A stretch of DNA of 64,000 nt, taken from the NCBI RefSeq assembly GCF_026712205.1, contig NZ_JAPPUW010000007.1, forward strand, positions 186,001-250,000, written 5' to 3'. The position numbers and the translations under genes were made by a program. The notes under the pieces were generated by a model. That model was given only the letters and a program-made list of their open reading frames with translations, was not told where the DNA came from and made no database searches. The stretch comes from Pelomonas aquatica. Lineage in GTDB: Bacteria > Pseudomonadota > Gammaproteobacteria > Burkholderiales > Burkholderiaceae_C. The first letter of the stretch is position 1, and each line of letters begins with the position of its first letter. This document shows positions 1-7,185 of the stretch, in pieces.

Positions 1-109
1 TCGGAAGGGGCACTCGGATCGGCAGAAAGTCTGCGTCGTAGCCGACGCGATTTTCATAGTTCGGATCCAGCTCCTCCCAAGACAGGGGAACGATCTTTTT
101 CGTCGCCAT
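1..109 (-). CDS. partial gene, first 36 residues only
   Basis: An ATG at 109 opens a frame running off the left edge. It begins MATKKIVPLSWEELDPNYEN and reaches a GYDADFLPIRVPLP-like stretch. That stretch faintly resembles the N-terminus of DNA/RNA non-specific endonucleases (GYDP-FL-PLP pattern), but 36 residues are not enough to assign a family. No strong Shine-Dalgarno is visible upstream. It is transcribed leftward, away from the relic at 219-632. Confidence 0.4.
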   Translation of the reverse strand, partial: MATKKIVPLSWEELDPNYENRVGYDADFLPIRVPLP

Positions 110-218
110 CGATGGCCTCCGCTGATGTTCAGCTCGTTGTGCCCAAATTATGAGCACCGTAGGTCGATGCTGCTCATTTGGATCGCTAGGCGTTTTCACG
201 AGATGAAGTCCGCCGGCT

Positions 219-632
219 CTACCGCGCCGCACGCGTCGACAACCTTTTGAGATCGTCCAGGATCAACTGAATCGGTGTCCCGAGCAGCTGCCGATCCTCC
301 TCCCTCTGCCGAGACGCCGCCATCTGCTCGCATAGAGTCGCTCTGGCACGGCTGAAATGGCGTGCCACAGATGCCGCGGGACAGAGCCCCGACCGAACAG
401 CGAGCCCCGCCACCAGTGCCCTTGCTCGCGCGCCGAGATTCTGTTCAAGGCCTTCGACTTCGCCAAGGGCAACCCTGCCATGCAGCCGGACGATTTCAAC
501 CTGTCCGATGCAACGCTCGCCGCGCCGGCCAACAGCGCGTTGGATCTGGTGCCCGAGGACAGGCTGCGTGCGACCGAGGTCAGGGATGTCAGGCCCGCAC
601 ACTGGCGCCTTGATGGATTGCGCTTCGAGCAT
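219..632 (-). pseudogene. relic of a transposase-derived HTH protein
   Basis: The C-terminal half (ARALVAGLAVRSGLCPAASV, then RHFSRARATLCEQM) closely matches the C-terminal helix-turn-helix of the neighbour at 722-1732 (RALVAGLALRSGLCSASSV, RHFGRAKATLSEQM). The N-terminal half shows no family, and the catalytic-like domain of the neighbour is absent. It therefore reads as a truncated, diverged tandem copy. The HTH resembles domain IV of DnaA, which is found at the C-terminus of some REP-associated tyrosine transposases. Confidence 0.45.
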
Positions 633-721
633 TCGCAGCCTTGAGCTGGCAGGAAACGCTGCCGCAAGTTCTTTAGAACGCCTGGTCCACTGCAGCGCGG
701 CTCCCTAGCTGCAGAAATTTC

Positions 722-1732
722 CTAACCTGCACTCCCGTCCTTCGCATGCATCGCGATCGCGATCGCGATCGCTTCCCGGGCGATCTGTTCCATGGGAATC
801 GAAAGAATCGACTGATCAGCTGCGCGCGCGCCGCTCGCGGTCATCTGCTCGCTGAGCGTCGCCTTCGCCCGACCAAAATGGCGAGCAACCGACGATGCGG
901 AACACAGGCCCGACCGCAAAGCAAGGCCGGCAACTAAGGCCCTCCCCCGCGCGCCTTGGGGCCCGCCGTTGGACGACAAGCAGTGCCCGCCCTGCAGCCC
1001 CAGCTTGACCTCAACCCAGCGCACCAAGATTCTGAGCGCGCCGTCGATGCTCTTGTCCTTGCTGGCAGCAACAAGAGCCGCCGCTGCGCCCTGCACATGC
1101 CTCGTCATCATGCCGTCGGGCCCAAGCGAGCCCCTCGCAGACACCAAGTCTTTGGTCAACTCCCACTGCAACACGTCAAGCTCCGTCGGTGGCTCTGCGA
1201 TCACACGCCGGATCAGTGCACGGTCTTGCGGCACTGTGCCGCCCAGCAAATCAAACAGCGGGGCTGTACGAAATCCACCTGGCAGGCTCAGGCCAACCAG
1301 CGTTCTCAAGGCACCGTAGGCATAGTTCGTCGGAGCATCGCGTAGACCGGTCGACACGGGCCTCCAGGCCAACATGCGAATGTCACCGCACAAAGACTCG
1401 ATTCCGCCGATTGCCTCTGCCCTGAACGGCGCGACGAACACCGGCCCCACCTGGCCGTCCGCCTGACGAACCCACTTGCCGATCACGTTGGCCACGCCGA
1501 CGGCGAGCGATGACGGCGGATCACCTGCGGGCAACCTGGAGATCACATGGATCTCTCTGGGCAGCACCAAGTAGAACAGCAGCTCGCGTCCCACCGCGTC
1601 ATGCGCGGAGATCAGTCGATTCACGATTCGTTCGGCCAGCGAAGGCCAACGCAGCAGGTCGCGGCCCAGTGTCAGCTGCCAGCTGACGTGCCAAACCCGA
1701 GCCCGCTCGCCGTTGAAGATGGACTGATCCAT
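722..1732 (-). CDS. Y1-transposase-derived protein with DnaA-like C-terminal HTH
   Basis: 336 residues from ATG 1732. The N-terminal 150 residues keep the layout of REP-associated Y1 (IS200-like) transposases: an LFYLVLPREIHVI segment where MPNHVHLL is expected, GPVFVAPFRAEAI where the G-lWqgRf motif is expected, and IRMLAWRPVSTGL where the YI-NPVRAGL helix is expected. One histidine of the HUH pair is Glu, and the probable catalytic Tyr is Met, so nicking activity is unlikely. Around residues 265-300 lies a DnaA domain IV-like HTH (GRALVAGLALRSG, ASSVARHFGRAKATLSEQM). It is probably a domesticated DNA-binding protein. A decayed copy of its C-terminus lies just downstream. Confidence 0.6.
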   Translation of the reverse strand: MDQSIFNGERARVWHVSWQLTLGRDLLRWPSLAERIVNRLISAHDAVGRELLFYLVLPREIHVISRLPAGDPPSSLAVGVANVIGKWVRQADGQVGPVFVAPFRAEAIGGIESLCGDIRMLAWRPVSTGLRDAPTNYAYGALRTLVGLSLPGGFRTAPLFDLLGGTVPQDRALIRRVIAEPPTELDVLQWELTKDLVSARGSLGPDGMMTRHVQGAAAALVAASKDKSIDGALRILVRWVEVKLGLQGGHCLSSNGGPQGARGRALVAGLALRSGLCSASSVARHFGRAKATLSEQMTASGARAADQSILSIPMEQIAREAIAIAIAMHAKDGSAG

Positions 1733-2036
1733 GACTCAATGACGAGTAGGTGCCGAAAATTTCCCCCCCTAATTTTCAACATCTGCGATTTCGTTCGGCC
1801 AGCCAAAAACATAACTGGCATTCCGAACAGACAGCCCATGCTTCTGAACGCGAAACATGACCGCTGATTCGTCGGATCGCTAGCAGCGGCGAGGCGCCTG
1901 ACCAGTCTCAGTCAGCCGAACGCAAAACAGGCGCCTCAAAAAGTTCTTTGGGCAGAAGTTCGACGTCTCTATCTTTGGCTGGCCCGAGGTGACACCGACG
2001 GCAAATGTGTTCTCAACTCAACTGAAGGAGATCGTC
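1733..2036. promoter_or_regulatory. leader region of the lasso operon with two copies of a palindrome
   Basis: This 304-base gene-free stretch precedes the lasso precursor. GAGGCGCCTG at 1891-1900 and CAGGCGCCTC at 1928-1937 are inverted copies, and each contains the palindrome AGGCGCCT. They could pair as a 10-bp stem or act as a tandem operator. A strong Shine-Dalgarno (AAGGAG, 2025-2030) sits 6 nt before the precursor ATG. No convincing sigma-70 promoter was found by eye. Confidence 0.4.
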
Positions 2037-2156
2037 ATGAACGAAGCACCGCAACTGGAAATCGTCGAACTGGGCGACGCCAAGGAGGAGACCAAGGGCC
2101 TCACCGAAGGCATCCGCGGCGAGGTCAATGAGGCCGCGCCCTACGTGAAGCCGTAA
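2037..2156 (+). CDS. lasso peptide precursor (A protein)
   Basis: 39 residues. The leader MNEAPQLEIVELGDAKEETK carries the proteobacterial lasso pattern P-x-L...LG-x-A...T-x, with Thr at position -2. The predicted core is GLTEGIRGEVNEAAPYVKP: Gly1 starts the ring and Glu9 is correctly placed to close a nine-residue macrolactam, with Tyr16 and Lys18 as possible plugs. By my arithmetic the cyclised core is about 1981.0 Da (monoisotopic). An RBS (AAGGAG) lies 6 nt upstream. The B gene follows 72 nt downstream. I do not recognise this core as any characterised lasso peptide. Confidence 0.85.
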   Translation: MNEAPQLEIVELGDAKEETKGLTEGIRGEVNEAAPYVKP

Positions 2157-2228
2157 TCCCGGCTCGTGGCGTGCAGTAGGCCGCTGCACGCCACCACCGC
2201 CAGCACGCTACGACCTCACGGAACCGCC

Positions 2229-2975
2229 ATGCCGCACTGCGCCAACCAACGATTGCGTTATCGCCTGGCGGACCATGTTCGCGCCTGCCGCATCGATGAC
2301 CAGGTCGTCCTTCTGGACTTGCAACGCACAAAGTACCTGGGCGTCAGCGGTACACAGCTCTCGGCCCTTGCCGAGCACATCGTCGACTGGCCTGCCAGCA
2401 GCCCTGGCAACGTCGGCGCCGAGGTCGGGATCTCATCGCAGAGCTCGTCCACCGAAGTCTGGATCAGTAGGCTGCGCCAGCAACGGATGCTTGCGGACGC
2501 AGCGGCTACGACCCAACAGGATCCCCGTTTAGAGGATCCGCTCATGACGCTGCAAACCGACGCGATACAGCCACCGCAGGCTCCCACGTGGAGAGACCTG
2601 CTTCATCTCGCCACTGCGGCGTCTGTCGCCACGTACTGGCTCAAGTGCCGTGACCTCGCCGAGATTGCGGAGAGCGTCAGGCGTCTGCGTCAACGAGGAT
2701 CAATCTCTGGCGCCGCGGTCGGCCTGGACGAACTCTCAGCCCACGTGTCGTCATACCTCAGGATGCGGCCCTTCCTCATCACTGCCCATGACCAGTGCCT
2801 CCGCGACTCGCTGACGCTCGTCAGCTTCCTCGCAAAAAGGAGCATCTATCCGGCATGGGTCATCGGCGTCAAGACCCACCCCTTCGGCGCGCACTCATGG
2901 GTGCAAAGTGGACCTGTCGTTCTCAACGACAGCCACGACCACGTCCGCGCCTATCGGCCCATCCTCGTCGTGTGA
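2229..2975 (+). CDS. lasso peptide B protein (RRE plus leader protease)
   Basis: 248 residues from ATG 2229; an earlier in-frame GTG at 2166 is less likely because the RRE fold starts near residue 5. The N-terminal ~80 residues are PqqD-like (LDLQRTKYLGVSGTQLSALA), the RiPP recognition element that binds the leader. The C-terminal ~140 residues are the transglutaminase-like cysteine protease that removes the leader. The probable triad is Cys190 (DQCLRDSL), His222 (FGAHSW) and Asp234 (VLNDS). The single-chain RRE-protease layout is typical of proteobacterial clusters. The next ORF begins 16 nt downstream. Confidence 0.85.
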   Translation: MPHCANQRLRYRLADHVRACRIDDQVVLLDLQRTKYLGVSGTQLSALAEHIVDWPASSPGNVGAEVGISSQSSSTEVWISRLRQQRMLADAAATTQQDPRLEDPLMTLQTDAIQPPQAPTWRDLLHLATAASVATYWLKCRDLAEIAESVRRLRQRGSISGAAVGLDELSAHVSSYLRMRPFLITAHDQCLRDSLTLVSFLAKRSIYPAWVIGVKTHPFGAHSWVQSGPVVLNDSHDHVRAYRPILVV

Positions 2976-2991
2976 GGCGGAGAAGCACCCC

Positions 2992-4746
2992 ATGTTTCGC
3001 TACATCGCGTTCAGCTGGAATGTTGCTGACGAAGCACAAGCGAACGCGGCGAAGCGGCTGCAGCTGGCGCTCGACATCGACGAGCGCTGGAATTCAGTGC
3101 TTCAAGCTCCCGGCCATTGCGTCTACATGAGCGGCAGCAGGCCCGGTGTCAACGACGCCTACAGGCTGCTGCCGGCTGCAATCTACGTGATCGCACTGAT
3201 CAGTGGTCGTCTGGCAGCCGACGTCCGAACGCTGCTTGCCAGCAAGGTCGAACAGCGCTTGTCGGCCAACCTGCATCAACGCTTCTTTGCCCATCTGCAA
3301 CGCCTGCCCATGGCCTATCTGGTGAATCAGCGCGGTGGCGAGCTCCTTCACAGCGTGGAACTCGCGGCCGCCAGCGCCCGGTCCATCAGCTCCCATCTCA
3401 CGACAAGCATCGCACCGGTGCTGATCGAGCTTGCGTTGATGACCGTGATCCTGGCCCAGCTCGACGAGCCTCGACTCGTGGCTTTGTTCGTCGCGACAGC
3501 TGTGTTGTACCTGGCCGTGTTCGTGCGGGGGATCCAACGGCAGCTACCCGCGATCGCGGCACTTTCCACCGCAAGCCTTGAGGTCCAGGCCCAGCTCAAC
3601 GACGGCATTGCGCACGCCGAAACGCTGCGCTGCTTCGGCGCCGCCGATCAGGCGCAGACGAGCCTGCAGAGCGCCCTGTCGCTGCTGGTCCAGCGGTGGA
3701 CCGGATTTCACCGATTGGCCGCCCAGAACGCGCTTGCAGCCTCCATGGTTCTCGCACTGACGCTGATGGCAAGCTTCGCGATCACGATAGATGCAGTGGC
3801 CAAAGGCAGCATGACAGTGGGCGGCTTCGTGCTCGCGAGCGTGTACATGCTGCAGACCGTGCGGCCGCTGGAATCCATGGGCATTTCCGCCAGAGAGCTG
3901 TCACGCGCCCTCGGGTTCATGCAGCCGGTGCTGAAGATCCTCGCTGAGCCCCCGGAGACGCAAGCATCTGCGCAGACGCCCGCCCCCGTCGCGTGCTCAT
4001 CGCCATGCAACCCGCCGCCGATTCGTTTCGAGAATCTGCATTTCTGTTACGTGCCTGGAAGGCCGGTCATTCAGAGCCTTGATCTGGACATCCCCGCCGG
4101 CCGCACGACGGCCATCGTGGGACGAAGCGGCTCCGGAAAATCGTCGCTGGCCCGCCTTCTGATGCGGCTGTACAGGCCGCAGGCAGGCCGCATCCTCGTT
4201 GACGGGCGCCCCATCGAGGCGTTTGCGATGGCCGAGCTGCGCGCCATGGTGGCGCTCGTGCCGCAGGACGCGGGCCTGCTGCACGCCACGGTCGCCGGCA
4301 ACATCGCGCTGGGCGTGCCGGCAGCAACCCGCCAGGACGTGGAGACTGCCGCAACGCGCGCACAGATCCATCAGGCGATCGCCGCGCTGCCCATGGGCTA
4401 CGACTCGATGCTCGGAGAGCGCGGCCAAACCCTGTCCGGCGGTGAGCGGCAGCGTCTGGCCATCGCCCGTGCGCTGTTGAGGCGCCCCTCGATCTACGTG
4501 CTGGACGAGCCCACGTCCATGCTCGACAGCAAGACCGAAGACGCCGTCCTACGCTCGCTTCGAGCCCTGACCGCCGGCTGCACGACGCTGTTCATTGCGC
4601 ATCGGCTGTCGACGGTGATGCACGCCGACCAGATCGTCGTGCTCGAGGACGGCCGGGTCCGGGAGCGCGGCCGTCACGACGAATTGCTTGCCCGGCAAGG
4701 CCTTTACGCCCAGCTGTGGCGACAGCAGACCGGTAGGAGTGAGTGA
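2992..4746 (+). CDS. chimera: lasso cyclase N-terminus fused to lasso exporter (C'-D)
   Basis: 584 residues from ATG 2992, RBS GAGGCGGAG. Residues 1-61 (MFRYIAFSWN ... ARPGVNDAY-like GSRPGVNDAYRLLP) match the start of the asparagine-synthetase-like lasso cyclase. From about residue 62 the protein is an ABC exporter of the McjD type: five predicted membrane segments instead of six, then an NBD with Walker A GRSGSGKSS, signature LSGGERQRLAIARALL, Walker B IYVLDEPTSMLD and H-loop FIAHRLS. The join near 3160-3180 removes most of the cyclase (ATP site and catalytic domain) and the first membrane segment of the exporter, yet keeps frame. Cyclisation is predicted lost and export doubtful. The stop lies 2 nt from the convergent isopeptidase gene. 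Confidence 0.8.
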   Translation: MFRYIAFSWNVADEAQANAAKRLQLALDIDERWNSVLQAPGHCVYMSGSRPGVNDAYRLLPAAIYVIALISGRLAADVRTLLASKVEQRLSANLHQRFFAHLQRLPMAYLVNQRGGELLHSVELAAASARSISSHLTTSIAPVLIELALMTVILAQLDEPRLVALFVATAVLYLAVFVRGIQRQLPAIAALSTASLEVQAQLNDGIAHAETLRCFGAADQAQTSLQSALSLLVQRWTGFHRLAAQNALAASMVLALTLMASFAITIDAVAKGSMTVGGFVLASVYMLQTVRPLESMGISARELSRALGFMQPVLKILAEPPETQASAQTPAPVACSSPCNPPPIRFENLHFCYVPGRPVIQSLDLDIPAGRTTAIVGRSGSGKSSLARLLMRLYRPQAGRILVDGRPIEAFAMAELRAMVALVPQDAGLLHATVAGNIALGVPAATRQDVETAATRAQIHQAIAALPMGYDSMLGERGQTLSGGERQRLAIARALLRRPSIYVLDEPTSMLDSKTEDAVLRSLRALTAGCTTLFIAHRLSTVMHADQIVVLEDGRVRERGRHDELLARQGLYAQLWRQQTGRSE

Positions 4747-4748
4747 GG

Positions 4749-7082
4749 CTATCCCCGACTGGGTTCCCGTTCACAACGGGGCTTGGCATCGTGGTCAGCC
4801 TTCATCGCTCGCATCTGACGCCAGCTGGCGTACTGGGCCTTCAGGGACATCGACGTCTCCCCCGCCAGCATGGGCGTGGTGCGTTCGCCACCGGCGAGCC
4901 AGAAGCTGTACCAGTCCAAGTTACCTTGCAGCGAAATCATCCGTTCACTGGGCATCGACAACGAATGGGCGCCGCCGGGGATCAGCACCATCTCGACCGG
5001 CTTGAACTGGCGCCGCAACAGCGCGTACGTGTCGTAGTTGCCGTAGACAGGGACGCCATAGGACTCGATCCGGACCGCCGCGCGGATGCAGTCAGTGTTC
5101 ATGGACGGGTCGTTGCGAAGCCACTCGGCCCGGCTGGGCCCGTACGGCAGGCCGCGATTCATCCGCTCCATCTGGTTCCAGGCCTCGACCCCATAGGCAA
5201 CCGAATAGTTGAACAGGGTGTTGGTGTCCCCGTCTGCCAGCGTTGCCGCCCGAATCTTGAGATCCGAGAAGGTCAGCAGGTTCAGCGTCATCTCACCCGT
5301 GGTGCTGAATCCGATGATGCCAACCTTGTCCGGGTCGACCAGCCCATCCTTGACGAGGGTGTTCACGGCCGCGCGCACGCCGTCGTAGAACTGCGATAGC
5401 TTCGATTGACCATCTGCCTTGAGCGCTTCGGCGCCCTCAGGCCGGAAATTCATGGCCAGCACCATGATGCCTTCGCGCAGCAAGGCGCGACCTGGATAGG
5501 CACTGGTGAAGCCGCTGGTGAAGTTCGGACCGTCAAGGTAGAACGTCTCGGGTTCGTAGGTGTAGGTCTGGATGACCAGCGGCAGCTTGCCCCGTGGAGC
5601 GCCTTGGTCCGGTCTCATGTATCCGCCATGCCACTCGCGACCTTGGGCGTCGCGCCAGGCGTACGGCTTCATCACACCCCAGGTCGCCGTGCGGAATTGC
5701 GGATTGAGGTGCGTCATGCGGATGGACTGCCCCTTCGGCCCCTGGGCAAAAACGTCCGGCGGCTCGTTCAGCGACTGGGCAATCCGCAACGACCAGCCAG
5801 AGCCTGCATCCTCCGCCAGTGGCATCGCGTCCGGCACTTCGCGCCATCCGGCGGTCTCGACACGCTGAAACCGGCGACGCTTGTCGCCATCGACCACGAC
5901 AAAGCCGTTGGTCGTGGCTTGCGCAGACATCACACGCCCGGACATCCTGGCCACCACTTGCCAGCGACCGGTGTCGGGCCAGTATTCGATGACATGGGAT
6001 GCGCGCGACGTCGCACCATCCGGATCGAGGGGCAGATGGGTGCCCGTCAGGATCACGGAGGCACCGCCGCCCTGCCAGAGACGGTCTGTGCGGTATTGGA
6101 TGAACCCTGGCAGGGCGTCATCCGGCGCGTCAAGGATCGACTGCTCCTTGCCGTCGTCCAGTCTCCACGCCGTCATGCGACGTGAGGTCCGAACGAGAGC
6201 CGCCGAGTAATAGTGCAGCGGGTCCTCGGAGATGGTTTGTGCGAAGCGGGTGACGAACTCCTGCACAAGTGGGTAGACGCGGCTCCAGCCCTCTGTCCGG
6301 TCGGGTTCAAAACGCGGCAGCACGGCCCAGCGACCGTCCGGGGAGATGTTGGCCGTCGGCTTGGCGATGTTGGCCTCGAAAAAAGGCTCCCCCAGCGGCC
6401 TTGGCTTGGCGGACGTGTCCAGGTCCGCGACGAAGAATCGGTACTTGCGCAGTTGTGACTGCAGCCGCTGCTGGCCCCAGCGAACCGTCCAGAAAGACTG
6501 GTTGCCAATGACGATGCTGCGTGCCCCGTTCTGCATTGGCGGATTGGGCACCTGCACCGCATAGACCATGCGCCGCCCGTCCTTCGAGATCTCGAAGGAC
6601 ACGACAGGCGCAGCTTCCTGCGTGAGCCGCGTGAGCACCCCGGTCTGCAGGTCCAGCCGGTAGGCCTGGTTGAAGCCATCCTGGACTCGCCCCAGGAACG
6701 ACAGCGAACGATCGTCGAGCCATCGAACCTGCTGGACCGCCTGGTCTTCCTCGTAGTTGTCCTGGTCCGAGTCGAAGGCGAACACGGTCTCGGGCGTCGG
6801 CGGCCGCGCTGCCGTCAGCGCCTCAGGCTTCAGCGTCAGCAACTGGATCTCGTAGTGGTTCCTGTCCGTGGACACGTTGCCCCTGCGGACGACGATGAAC
6901 GCACGGGTTCCGTCCGGCGACACCTGCCGTCGCAGGGCTTCGGCGGTCCGGTGTCTCGGCTGGACGATCTTCGTGAATTCCACGAGATCGCGGACCGAAG
7001 GCCCCGCCGATGTCTGTGCGAAGGCGGCGGAGCCGCCCCCTGCAAGGAGTGCGCTCGCAAACGCGAGCCAAAAAAGTCGCAT
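4749..7082 (-). CDS. lasso peptide isopeptidase (S9 prolyl-oligopeptidase-like)
   Basis: 777 residues. ATG 7082 is chosen because GGA sits 6 nt upstream and a signal peptide (MRLFWLAFASALLAGGGSAAFA) follows directly. An N-terminal propeller-type region precedes an alpha/beta-hydrolase domain with the nucleophile in GFSTTG (Ser ~593) and a His in PGGAHSLSMP (~706). Family knowledge: isopeptidases such as AtxE2 cleave the macrolactam and linearise the lasso peptide after import. It follows the TonB receptor gene by 103 nt in a sigma-FecR-receptor operon, the standard layout of isopeptidase-type lasso clusters. The acidic triad member cannot be assigned by eye. Confidence 0.8.
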   Translation of the reverse strand: MRLFWLAFASALLAGGGSAAFAQTSAGPSVRDLVEFTKIVQPRHRTAEALRRQVSPDGTRAFIVVRRGNVSTDRNHYEIQLLTLKPEALTAARPPTPETVFAFDSDQDNYEEDQAVQQVRWLDDRSLSFLGRVQDGFNQAYRLDLQTGVLTRLTQEAAPVVSFEISKDGRRMVYAVQVPNPPMQNGARSIVIGNQSFWTVRWGQQRLQSQLRKYRFFVADLDTSAKPRPLGEPFFEANIAKPTANISPDGRWAVLPRFEPDRTEGWSRVYPLVQEFVTRFAQTISEDPLHYYSAALVRTSRRMTAWRLDDGKEQSILDAPDDALPGFIQYRTDRLWQGGGASVILTGTHLPLDPDGATSRASHVIEYWPDTGRWQVVARMSGRVMSAQATTNGFVVVDGDKRRRFQRVETAGWREVPDAMPLAEDAGSGWSLRIAQSLNEPPDVFAQGPKGQSIRMTHLNPQFRTATWGVMKPYAWRDAQGREWHGGYMRPDQGAPRGKLPLVIQTYTYEPETFYLDGPNFTSGFTSAYPGRALLREGIMVLAMNFRPEGAEALKADGQSKLSQFYDGVRAAVNTLVKDGLVDPDKVGIIGFSTTGEMTLNLLTFSDLKIRAATLADGDTNTLFNYSVAYGVEAWNQMERMNRGLPYGPSRAEWLRNDPSMNTDCIRAAVRIESYGVPVYGNYDTYALLRRQFKPVEMVLIPGGAHSLSMPSERMISLQGNLDWYSFWLAGGERTTPMLAGETSMSLKAQYASWRQMRAMKADHDAKPRCEREPSRG

Positions 7083-7185
7083 GATCATTTCCGGAAATAC
7101 GCGGCCCTCCGCCCGGCGGGCAGACAGCACGAGGAAGAAAAGGAGCCCGGGCTGGCGCGGACGCCTGACCCGGGCCAACGGGGGG

